Below, piece by piece: positions 35,463 to 42,495 of a stretch of DNA of 42,495 nucleotides. This stretch comes from Clostridium sp. LS (lineage in GTDB: Bacteria; Bacillota; Clostridia; Clostridiales; Clostridiaceae), in the NCBI RefSeq assembly GCF_002760435.1, contig NZ_AUUU01000018.1, positions 1-42,495 of the forward strand. Direction: 5' to 3'. Each line of letters starts with the position of its first letter. Position 1 is the stretch's first letter. The translations under genes and the position numbers were made by a program. The notes under the pieces are model-generated. The model did not search any database. It was not told the origin of the DNA and saw only the letters and a program-made list of their open reading frames with translations.

Positions 35463-36368
35463 TTGTTTGGATATGTAACTCCATTAAAAGCAGAAATGAA
35501 AGTAAAAGATTTTGCTAGATTTAAATGTTATTATTGTGGATTATGTTGTCATATAAAAAAAGAATTTGGAAATATTCCTAGAATGTCGTTAAACTATGAT
35601 ATGACTTTTTTAGGTTTGTTATTAGATGCATTAAATCCCGATGAATTAGAGGTTTCTCAGCATAGATGCATACTTCATCCCACCGAAAAAAAAACAATAG
35701 TATTCAATAATAAAGCTTTATCCTATGCTGCTGCAATGAATATATCATTATTTTACTATAAACTATTAGATGATGCGCATGATGATAAAAATTTTAAAAG
35801 TAAATTCTTTTCATTCATTTTATCACCATATAAAAGTAAATTCTCATATTCAGTAATTGAAATTAATAATAATATAGTGAACTGCTTAAACAAACTTTCT
35901 GATTTAGAGAATAGCAAATCATTTACCAGCATAGATGAAATATGCGATCCTTTTAGTAACTTAGTTGGTATAATCTTACGAGATTATCCTTTTGAATTAC
36001 AAGATGATTCTACTGAATTAAGAAATACTTTATATAATTTGGGGTATTCTATAGGGAAATGGATTTATTTAATAGATGCTTTAGATGATTTAAAATCTGA
36101 TATGGAAAAAGAAAAGTTTAATCCTATAAACTTTTTGTATAATAAGGAATCATTAACTTACGATAAGTTTATTGAATTAATTAAACCCAAAATAGAATTT
36201 ACGATTTTAAATTGCGGATATAATTGTAAAGAAAATCTAGAAAACTTAAAACTTAGAAGAAATGAAGATATATTATATAACATAATTGAATTAGGCTTAA
36301 TGGATAAGTATATTAATATTGTTAATCATCCAGAAAGTACAAATGAAACTAAAAGGAGAGATTTATAA
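35463..36368 (+). CDS. DUF5685 family protein
   Basis: Protein of 301 aa beginning [29 protein letters not shown], the signature of DUF5685 proteins (a Cys cluster CYYCGLCC near residues 22-29 plus a further Cys in SQHRCILHP). Mostly helical, with a diiron-like helix set later ([24 protein letters not shown]). TTG start at 35463 with AAGGAGTG ahead. The stop overlaps the next ATG (TAATG), so it is coupled to a DnaJ-domain protein. Such pairs recur in Clostridia; function unknown. Confidence 0.85.
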   Translation: MFGYVTPLKAEMKVKDFARFKCYYCGLCCHIKKEFGNIPRMSLNYDMTFLGLLLDALNPDELEVSQHRCILHPTEKKTIVFNNKALSYAAAMNISLFYYKLLDDAHDDKNFKSKFFSFILSPYKSKFSYSVIEINNNIVNCLNKLSDLENSKSFTSIDEICDPFSNLVGIILRDYPFELQDDSTELRNTLYNLGYSIGKWIYLIDALDDLKSDMEKEKFNPINFLYNKESLTYDKFIELIKPKIEFTILNCGYNCKENLENLKLRRNEDILYNIIELGLMDKYINIVNHPESTNETKRRDL

Positions 36369-36988
36369 TGAATCCATATGAAGTATTAGGTGTAAAACCA
36401 GGCGCAAGCCAAGATGAAATAAAAAGTGCTTATAGAAAGCTTATAAAGCAATATCACCCTGACCAATTTGGAAATAATCCTTTAAAAGATTTAGCACAAG
36501 AAAAAATGATTCAAATCAATGAAGCCTATGAAGCACTAACTAAGAATTCTAATAGCAGCAGCTATAATAATACTAGTAACAGTTCATATAATACAACTAA
36601 CTATAATAACAATTCAAATAGTTCGTATGAGCTGCAGGAAGTAAGAAGATTTATTCAATCAGGAAATTATGGAGCTGCTGAAAACAGATTAAATTCTATT
36701 AATAATAGAACTGCAGAGTGGCATTACCTTTACGGAGTTGTACTGCTAAATAAGGGTTGGTTTGATTCAGCTCTTGAACACATGAATACAGCTGTAAGCA
36801 TGGATCCAAATAACTTTGAATACAGACAAGGCTTGAATTCATTAAGACAAAGAGGTAATAATTATTCTAATCCATATTACAGAACAAGAAACACAACTAA
36901 CGCTGATATGTGTAACTGTTGTATTGATCTTTGGTGTTTAGATACTTTATGCGAATGCGCTGGCGGAGACTTAATAAGCTGTTGCTAA
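36368..36988 (+). CDS. J-domain protein with TPR region and Cys-rich tail
   Basis: Protein of 206 aa. The J domain ([27 protein letters not shown] motif near residues 30-32) stimulates a DnaK-type ATPase. Then come an Asn/Ser/Tyr-rich linker, a TPR-like pair of helices ([24 protein letters not shown]), and a C-terminal tail with seven Cys in 25 residues ([20 protein letters not shown]). Coupled to the DUF5685 gene by TAATG. It may bring a chaperone to its membrane or metal-site partner; that part is inferred. Confidence 0.88.
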   Translation: MNPYEVLGVKPGASQDEIKSAYRKLIKQYHPDQFGNNPLKDLAQEKMIQINEAYEALTKNSNSSSYNNTSNSSYNTTNYNNNSNSSYELQEVRRFIQSGNYGAAENRLNSINNRTAEWHYLYGVVLLNKGWFDSALEHMNTAVSMDPNNFEYRQGLNSLRQRGNNYSNPYYRTRNTTNADMCNCCIDLWCLDTLCECAGGDLISCC

Positions 36989-37060
36989 CTTGCATATCTT
37001 ATACCTCCCTTGATAGTTTTAAAACACATAATCTATAATCATTGAAGAGGTGAATAAATT

Positions 37061-37555
37061 ATGAAAGCAAAGTATATTGCTGAAAATGGAATATTAGTAG
37101 CATTGACCTTAGTAGTACTATATGCTACTTCTATTCTTCCTATTAGTACCCTATCCATATTAACAATTGCTTCTTGCTTAATTCCCATATCAATAATTAG
37201 AACCTCAATTAAAGGAACAATGCTGGTTTATCTTGCGTCAAGTGTACTAAGTTTCTTTTTGGTTCCAACTAATATTGCACTTTACTATACACTATTTTTC
37301 GGTATTTATGGGATAATAAAGTCCTTTATAGAAAGATTAAAAAATCTACCCATTGAGATACTATTGAAATTAATTGCCTTCAATATTTTACTAGCAATAA
37401 TGTATTTTGTTATTTCAAACTTTTTAGGAATTTTGAATATTAAATATCCCTTATATTTGCTGTGGATAATAAGCCAAATTGTATTTTTAATATACGATTA
37501 TGCATTAACACTTATTATTAGCTTTTACTTAAATAGAATTCATAAGTATGTTTAA
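37061..37555 (+). CDS. Integral membrane protein, ECF-S-like
   Basis: Protein of 164 aa with five to six hydrophobic helices, starting MKAKYIAENGILVALTLVVL. The AENGILVALTLV start and the central YTLFFGIYGIIKSFIE resemble substrate-binding S components of ECF transporters or DUF2232-type proteins. No ligand motif is clear. AGAGGTG precedes the ATG. Downstream of the dnaJ gene by 72 bp, so possibly in the same transcript. Confidence 0.65.
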   Translation: MKAKYIAENGILVALTLVVLYATSILPISTLSILTIASCLIPISIIRTSIKGTMLVYLASSVLSFFLVPTNIALYYTLFFGIYGIIKSFIERLKNLPIEILLKLIAFNILLAIMYFVISNFLGILNIKYPLYLLWIISQIVFLIYDYALTLIISFYLNRIHKYV

Positions 37556-37588
37556 CTGCACTTAATTATATTTACAAATTAAGTGCAG
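37556..37588. terminator. Terminator between convergent genes
   Basis: CTGCACTTAATT (37556-37567) pairs perfectly with AATTAAGTGCAG (37577-37588). Weak T tract (CTATTTCTAT) on plus. Serves the membrane gene and the minus-strand pyruvate-kinase-like gene. Confidence 0.7.
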
Positions 37589-37623
37589 CTATTTCTATAA
37601 AGTATACTATTCTATTATCTTTC

Positions 37624-38643
37624 TTAATTTTTATATTTTAAAATTAATTTATTTAAAAACTCTACTGTTTTTATTGGTGCTTTTCCTACCGAGGTCTCCC
37701 CAGCTAATAGAAAACCCGTAGCACCTGCTTTTATAAAATTATATATACTCTCAACTTCAGAAATTGAAGGCATCTTTCCATTTTTCATACTATTAAAAAT
37801 ATGTGTTGCGATGATTACATCCTTATCCTTATTTCTATTTACTTCTTTAATTATTTTTTCTTCATATATTGGCGTATCTTCTATCGATGTTTCTGGAATC
37901 AAATCTCCTCTGCCTATAACAATCCCATCTGCTTCACTTAAAATACTCTTTATATTATTTACACCATTTAAAGTCTCTATTTTAGCCCAAATTTTAGGAT
38001 TATATTTATTTGACATCTTATTTAGATATGATTTTATCTCCACAATATCCTCTTTGTTTTCAACAAATGATTGGCATATAATATCAACTTTATTCTCTAC
38101 TCCCCAAGTTAATGCTAACTTATCTTTCTCATTTAATGAAAAAAACTTTCTTTCTAAACTCTTTATATTGCATCCTTTTCCTTTTCTAATAATTCCCCCT
38201 CTTATAGTAACAGCCTTAATAAGACCATCTTTCCTGCTAATAACTTTAAAAATCATTGTATTATCTTTTATTCCTATTTGCTCATATTCTTTTTCATTTA
38301 GAATTTCATTTTTTATATTTAATGGGATTATTTTATTTTTTGTCTTACTCGTATTATTTTTTACTTCATCATACTTATCTTCGCCACAAAAACAAACTTC
38401 TTCTCCATCATAAATTTTATATATATTCTCAAATTTATTAGATACTCTAATTTTATTTCCAGAAAGATCTAGTATGATCTCTATATCATCTTTTATTTCT
38501 TTTGCCATTTTAAAGAATTCCATAAATTCAGTTGTACTTCCATGTATAAAATTAAATCTTAGTGCATTTATACCACTATCTATTATGCTCTTAAGTACTG
38601 TTCTATCTTTTACATTCGGCCCGACTGTCCCTATTATATACAT
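37624..38643 (-). CDS. Pyruvate-kinase-like protein, catalytic barrel only
   Basis: Protein of 339 aa, far shorter than the 470-590 of normal pyruvate kinase. It has the TIM barrel start IGTVGPNV, NALRFNFIHG (normally RxNFSHG), the inserted B domain, KIETLNGVNN, a changed GRGDLIPE (normally ARGDLG), and LLAGETSVGKAP (normally LSGETAxGxYP). The allosteric C domain is missing. Not the housekeeping enzyme; possibly a specialised paralogue. ATG 38643 follows GGGGGATAGT; the TTG at 38655 is inside that site. Confidence 0.8.
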   Translation of the reverse strand: MYIIGTVGPNVKDRTVLKSIIDSGINALRFNFIHGSTTEFMEFFKMAKEIKDDIEIILDLSGNKIRVSNKFENIYKIYDGEEVCFCGEDKYDEVKNNTSKTKNKIIPLNIKNEILNEKEYEQIGIKDNTMIFKVISRKDGLIKAVTIRGGIIRKGKGCNIKSLERKFFSLNEKDKLALTWGVENKVDIICQSFVENKEDIVEIKSYLNKMSNKYNPKIWAKIETLNGVNNIKSILSEADGIVIGRGDLIPETSIEDTPIYEEKIIKEVNRNKDKDVIIATHIFNSMKNGKMPSISEVESIYNFIKAGATGFLLAGETSVGKAPIKTVEFLNKLILKYKN

Positions 38644-38783
38644 ACTATCCCCCAAATTTATCTTTACCCTTATTCATATTATAAAATACTACTAATTATC
38701 ACCTATACATTAAGCAAAAAGTTCTAAAATATAATACTTAGAATAAATTATAGTGTATAAATTATTTTAAGGAGGCTCTTTGC

Positions 38784-39266
38784 TTGAAGAAGATTAGTTA
38801 CATTTTTATTATTATATTATTATTTTCAACAATAAGCGGCTGCAATTTTCAAGATGCTAAATACATAAACTTATCTACGAAACCCAATAATCATTATTAC
38901 GTTGATGAAATAAAAAACAAAATCCTAAGTAATAATAAGTTTACTCTTTATGTATTTGATACTAACTTGTACAAAGAAATAGAAGTTCCGAGTGAGGAAA
39001 AATCTATTATGGAAAGTTTTATTTCATCCTTAACTGATAATAACTACTCTGAAGAAACTACTGATAAAAAAGAACCTTACAGAATAAAAATTATTTTTGA
39101 TGATAATAGTCAATATATACTTAAAGTTTTCGACGATTCCCTTGTATCTGTTTCTCCATGGGACGGAAACTACAAAGAAGACATGGTATCAATAAAAGAC
39201 CTCCCATTAAGATATAACCTATTTGATTTTTGCAATCATATAGCTAATGAGCCTTTATCTAAATAA
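38784..39266 (+). CDS. Predicted lipoprotein
   Basis: Protein of 160 aa with a lipoprotein signal: basic start, hydrophobic segment (IFIIILLFSTISG), then Cys20 in TISGC. The mature part is beta-rich and acidic (IIFDDNSQYILKVFDD). TTG start at 38784, 8 nt from AAGGAGG (38769-38775). Divergent from the pyruvate-kinase-like gene. Family unrecognised. Confidence 0.78.
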   Translation: MKKISYIFIIILLFSTISGCNFQDAKYINLSTKPNNHYYVDEIKNKILSNNKFTLYVFDTNLYKEIEVPSEEKSIMESFISSLTDNNYSEETTDKKEPYRIKIIFDDNSQYILKVFDDSLVSVSPWDGNYKEDMVSIKDLPLRYNLFDFCNHIANEPLSK

Positions 39267-39351
39267 AAGCTAGTTATATAGCAATTTGTAAAATTCACAT
39301 TTTATTTTTGCCCGTCTTTTTACCGCTTATAGAATAACAATATACAGCATA

Positions 39352-39400
39352 AAAAAGTATGAAAAGGCACTTATTTCAATCATGCCTCTTCATACTTTTT
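39352..39400. terminator. Bidirectional terminator
   Basis: AAAAAGTATGAA (39352-39363) and AGGCA (39365-39369) pair with TTCATACTTTTT (39389-39400) and TGCCT (39383-39387). T runs on both strands. It ends the lipoprotein gene and the toxin-immunity locus; the RHS scrap runs right into it. Confidence 0.8.
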
Positions 39401-39734
39401 AATATTTTATTTCATTTTTCCTTAATAAATTAATTGTAATGTCATTTGTAGTTTTAGTTAATCTATTACCTACTTTATCATAAGTGAAACTTTCGCATCG
39501 AGCATCATAGCTTGCTTCTCTAAGTCTGTTCATCGAATCATAAGTATAGAAATTCTTATGCTTGCTGCTTACTTTTTGAAGTCTATTTCCATTCAAATCA
39601 TACACATAATTATAGTCTACTAAAACCTCACCAGTTGGTAATATTGTAATTGAGCTTTGGACATTTCCATCTCTGTCATAACTAACTACTCTTTCAGATT
39701 GATTATCCAACTTAACAAACGTGTTGTTTTTCAA
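39399..39734 (-). pseudogene. RHS/YD-repeat fragment
   Basis: Protein fragment of 111 aa with three YD repeats: VSYDRDGNVQSSITI, YVYDLNGNRLQKVSS and FTYDKVGNRLTKTTND. Normal RHS proteins run to well over 1000 aa, so this is a scrap of one, starting with TTG and ending in an out-of-place tail (INLLRKNEIKY). No toxin or signal domain. Directly behind the immunity gene on the same strand, it marks a recombined RHS-type toxin locus. Confidence 0.75.
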
Positions 39735-39742
39735 ACAACTTT

Positions 39743-40444
39743 CTATACAATTTCAATTCTAGCATAATCGCTAAAATGCCTAAATATATCACTTCTTAAT
39801 ATAATAGCTATCTCTGCTTCTTCAGATGATTCCCCCCATCTAAAAACCATATCACCTTGTTGACAAAGATGTATTGAAAGATTAAAATAATCTATTTCAT
39901 CCACATACTTATTTTTCTTGTTAAATGCTACTTCAGAAATACTGGTTATTGTTTTATTTGATAAAACATCTTCCTTTTTACTCGCAATAATTGAATATAC
40001 TTTAGGATTACTCGATACTATCTCTAATGCTGTTGAAAGATTTTCGACTTTGAATTCAGCAATACTTGAAAAAAACGCTTTTTCTCCAGATTTAATTTCT
40101 ATCTCAGACCCACTATTAAATCCTTCAAGCTCCCATTTAGATTTAAGTACTTTCCAAACTTTTTTATATCTTTCAATGCGAGAATTTTTATTTTTAATTT
40201 CTACATTTGCAAATAAATACAACTTGTAATTCTTTATCGATTCATATTTCTCTAGTATTTTTTTTATTTCACCGCTACATGAGTTTATAAATGCACTTCT
40301 ATCATTATGGGTAAACAATCCCGAACCATTTATGCTAATTACACTTAAATTCACATTCCGACCAATCCTTTCATATGCTTCATCTTTATTGAACCATTGA
40401 AAGTATGAATACACACTTTTTTCCTCTTCACTCCAAATTCTCAT
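39743..40444 (-). CDS. Putative immunity protein, 233 aa
   Basis: Soluble protein of mixed beta/alpha type, no signal or TM helix. It starts MRIWSEEEKSVYSYFQWF and contains WGESSEEAEIAIIL. I do not recognise its family. GGGGGAG lies in the last codons of the toxin reading frame and the ATG is only 2 nt past the toxin's stop, so it was translated right after the toxin, as toxin-immunity pairs are. It is intact although the toxin gene is broken. Immunity role is inferred from position. Confidence 0.7.
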   Translation of the reverse strand: MRIWSEEEKSVYSYFQWFNKDEAYERIGRNVNLSVISINGSGLFTHNDRSAFINSCSGEIKKILEKYESIKNYKLYLFANVEIKNKNSRIERYKKVWKVLKSKWELEGFNSGSEIEIKSGEKAFFSSIAEFKVENLSTALEIVSSNPKVYSIIASKKEDVLSNKTITSISEVAFNKKNKYVDEIDYFNLSIHLCQQGDMVFRWGESSEEAEIAIILRSDIFRHFSDYARIEIV

Positions 40445-40446
40445 TA

Positions 40447-41739
40447 TTACTCCCCCTTTGCCTCATAATCATAATGATTGACATCTGGATCATTAAAATG
40501 TAGACCTCTATTTTAAGATGGATCATCTGGAAATTCATGTCCACCTGAGTGATCCCTTATTACTTTTCCATCACCAAAATCATAATCTGTTCCAGGTATC
40601 CTATTTCCTCGCTTATCAACTGCCAGTGTAACTTTTTTAGGTTGCTCTGTAACAGGCATTCCACTATTGCTCTTTGCTTCCCTAAAGGCACCATTTCTTC
40701 CAGCTCCTTTTGGACTAAGATTTGGTGGTCTAGACATAAGACTCATTGTATCATTAACCAAATTACCTAATGACCTGTCAACAGTTACTGCTCCATTGGT
40801 TATAACTGCCGCTCCTGCTGCATTCAGTACCAATCCTGGTGCAAGTGCCATAGCTGTTCCATCAGCTACAATTCCACCACCTTCTATTCCTGCACCAGCG
40901 GTAGTTTCCAATGAACCACCTACAATGGATGCTGCATCGCCATCTACTTTTCCTACCTTACAAGCCGTAGAATCTGGTAGTGCATCCTCATCAATACCAA
41001 CCGCATGAGTTGTTACCCCATAAAACATATTATTGTCCACAGAATACGCTGCACCAATTGTAAAATCTTTTGCTGCACTCTTTGCTTTATCAAATATACT
41101 TTCTGAGTCATCCTCTAAAACTTCAGATTCATCATAAGTTACTGTTACAGCTGCTCCATCTGTTACCTTGTTAGAAATACTATCTCCAATACATTCCCCA
41201 TTTGGCTCAAAATCAGGTACCCATTCACCATCATCATTTAAATAATATCCTTTAATTGTGGTATCATGTGCCATAGACCCTTCTGGATATAAATAATACC
41301 AATATCCTTGGTTCCAAAGCCAGTCTGTTGCTACTTCACCATCGCCTTTGAGATAGTACCAGCTACCATCTGAAGGCACCCAACCTCTTCCAGTAATCAT
41401 TTTACCACTTTTATCTATATGATATCCACCAATTGTTGTATCATGTGCCATTGATCCATTGCCATCACCATAAAAATAATGCCAAATGTTATCACTATCT
41501 TGTTGCCAGCCAGTTGCCATCTCACCATCGGAATAAAAGTAGTACATATCACTTCCTCTATCCTACAATCCTGTTGCCATTGTGTTATCAGCTTTAAGAT
41601 AGTACCACTTATCACCATCTTGAATCCAGCCTGTTTTCATTTTTCCATCAGTAAAATAGTACCAATTTCCATTTTATTCGTCTTTTAACCAACCTGTTAC
41701 CACGCTTTCACTAGCGCCTACATAATACGAAATGTGTTT
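40447..41739 (-). pseudogene. Broken cell-wall-binding polymorphic toxin gene
   Basis: One frame (codon phase of 41547) runs through 40447-41739 but is cut by TAA 41674-41676, TAG 41563-41565 and TAA 40513-40515. In order: choline/cell-wall-binding repeats (NGNWYYFTDGKMKTGW, MYYFYSDGEMATGW, GSWYYLKGDGEVATDW), a linker, an Ala/Gly-rich pre-toxin region (ASIVGGSLETTAGAGIEGGG), and a C-terminal toxin domain with VDKRGNRIPGTDYDFGDG, IRDHSGGHEFPDDPS-stop-NRGLHFNDPDVNHYDY. The final stop probably came from CAA. A 344-aa part (41547-40513) remains open and could still be made from ATG 41547 (AGAGG upstream), but would lack the last 22 residues. Confidence 0.75.
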
Positions 41740-41884
41740 ACTGCATCTCTTTGAATTGCTCCTGTTGTCTCTAATATTAAGTATTCAGAATCCTTGTATG
41801 GATTATTGTTCCTTTCAGCAATGCATTCTTAAATTGTGTCCATTACTTTAAACTTTACTGGAACTTCCACATAGCGAAAGTTCC
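41718..41884 (-). pseudogene. Degraded coding remnant upstream of the toxin
   Basis: The third frame reads ECIAERNNNPYKDSEYLILE and on to AVNTFRIM before a TAG at 41718-41720. Upstream it is broken by TAA at 41829-41831 but continues with YVEVPVKFKVMDTI. It may be the frameshifted N-terminal part of the wall-binding protein or another lost gene. I cannot name the family. Confidence 0.35.
41860..41884. repeat. Hairpin at the toxin/recombinase junction
   Basis: GGAACTT (41860-41866) pairs with AAGTTCC (41878-41884), plus a partly paired inner stem. It lies between the broken toxin and the broken recombinase. It could be a terminator remnant or a recombination site; no T tract is clear. Confidence 0.45.
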
Positions 41885-41902
41885 AATAACTAAATCACAG
41901 AT

Positions 41903-42444
41903 TTAGATTGTCACTTTTCTAACCTTACCTCCTTTTCCAATGATTTTAATTTGGCTTAATATGAAATCAATATTCTTTAGCTTAATGTCACAAAGTTCGC
42001 TAACTCTTACTCCTGTAAACATCAAAATTTGAATTATCATTTTATCTCTTAGTCTTACTTTCTTTGAGCTTTGAATATAGAATTGGATCCTTTCAAGCTG
42101 ATTATCTGTATATACTTCTACTTGATGCTCTGAGCCAACAGCTATTTTCACTCTATCTTTTTTCAAGTCGATTACATTTTCTTGCATGTATCCTTTTGCT
42201 ATTAAAAAGTTCTTAAAAGCTTGAATACTATTTACTTTTTTATTGATAGTGGCAGGCTCATAATTGTTATCAACTAAATAGTTTTTATAGTTAGTTATAT
42301 AGAACCTTTTTAGAACTCTATCAAATTCAACTCCCATTGTTCCAAGATATTTTAAAAATGCTGTAATATCGCTAACATAACTTTGCACTGTATTAGACCA
42401 TCCTCAATTAAATTAATTTTGAATTGTTCTATTATTGTCATCAT
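41903..42444 (-). pseudogene. Truncated and frameshifted tyrosine recombinase
   Basis: From ATG 42444 (AGGAAG upstream) a frame starts MMTIIEQFKINLIEDGL. Near 42390 the reading must shift by one base to continue as QSYVSDITAFLKYLGTMG, the SAM-like core-binding domain. The catalytic domain keeps the first Arg (FTGVRVSEL) and the beta-hairpin Lys (IIGKGGKVRKV), then stops, so the His-X2-Arg and the nucleophilic Tyr are lost. It was probably the integrase of a transposon or island next to the toxin locus, now inactive. 42445-42495 shows nothing further. Confidence 0.8.
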
Positions 42445-42495
42445 CTTTTTTCTTCCTTTCATTGTTATTTTTAGGCAAAAGAAAAGACTAACAAA

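Noticed and set aside
37811..38413. 200-aa plus-strand hydrophobic ORF
   Set aside because: Antisense shadow of the pyruvate-kinase-like gene; Lys/Glu codons read as Phe/Leu/Ser.
41415..41618. 67-aa ORF on minus
   Set aside because: Overlapping frame of the wall-binding repeats; no ribosome site and repeat-derived composition.

Overview
The window is AT-rich, strongly biased to clostridial codons, and almost every gene has a near-consensus AGGAGG-type ribosome binding site. With anaerobe markers (reverse rubrerythrin, a TM1266-type hydrogenase regulator) and an ArsA/ArsD/Acr3 arsenic operon, it looks like a chromosomal segment of a Clostridium sensu stricto species, perhaps near C. beijerinckii. 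The genus is an inference; there is no rRNA or tRNA to fix it.

Region 1 (1-4.7 kb): two small unknown genes; a plus-strand operon of a MarR regulator with a CC...C cluster, a Cys-rich SAM methyltransferase and a PEP mutase/isocitrate lyase-superfamily protein; and an ornithine/acetylornithine-type aminotransferase preceded by three palindromic boxes that look like ArgR sites. Region 2 (5-9.2 kb): a full arsenic operon arsR-arsD-arsA-arsC-acr3 with a readable promoter and a perfect inverted-repeat operator. Region 3 (9.3-12.5 kb): a two-component system whose kinase has a Met-rich outer loop, led by a SHOCT membrane peptide and by an 11-bp tandem repeat in the promoter, next to an acidic Cys/His-rich protein. 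Together with region 2 this forms a metal/metalloid stress island.

Region 4 (12.6-15.2 kb): nitrogen operon of a small membrane protein, amt and PII, with a promoter followed almost at once by an intrinsic terminator in the leader. Region 5 (15.6-24.1 kb): complete kdp potassium uptake operon (a 30-residue micropeptide, kdpF, A, B, C, D, E). kdpD has no standard start codon: the well-placed ribosome binding site points to ATA. The kdp promoter carries an 11-bp tandem repeat, and a diverged 77-bp copy of that promoter lies 819 bp away, beyond a solo IS630-type helix-turn-helix gene.

Region 6 (24.9-39.3 kb): mostly housekeeping and single-gene units: DUF1801, NudC, an orphan sugar-binding protein, an SDR sugar reductase, a TM1266 protein, a phosphodiester-glycosidase pair, MATE transporter, a tandem HNH-like protein (also with an apparent ATA start), macro domain, reverse rubrerythrin, a DUF5685-DnaJ pair, an integral membrane protein, a truncated pyruvate-kinase-like protein and a lipoprotein. 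Region 7 (39.3-42.5 kb): a decaying polymorphic-toxin locus: an RHS repeat scrap, an intact putative immunity gene, a cell-wall-binding toxin gene broken by in-frame stops, and a broken tyrosine recombinase.

No CRISPR array, rRNA, tRNA or intact insertion sequence was seen.
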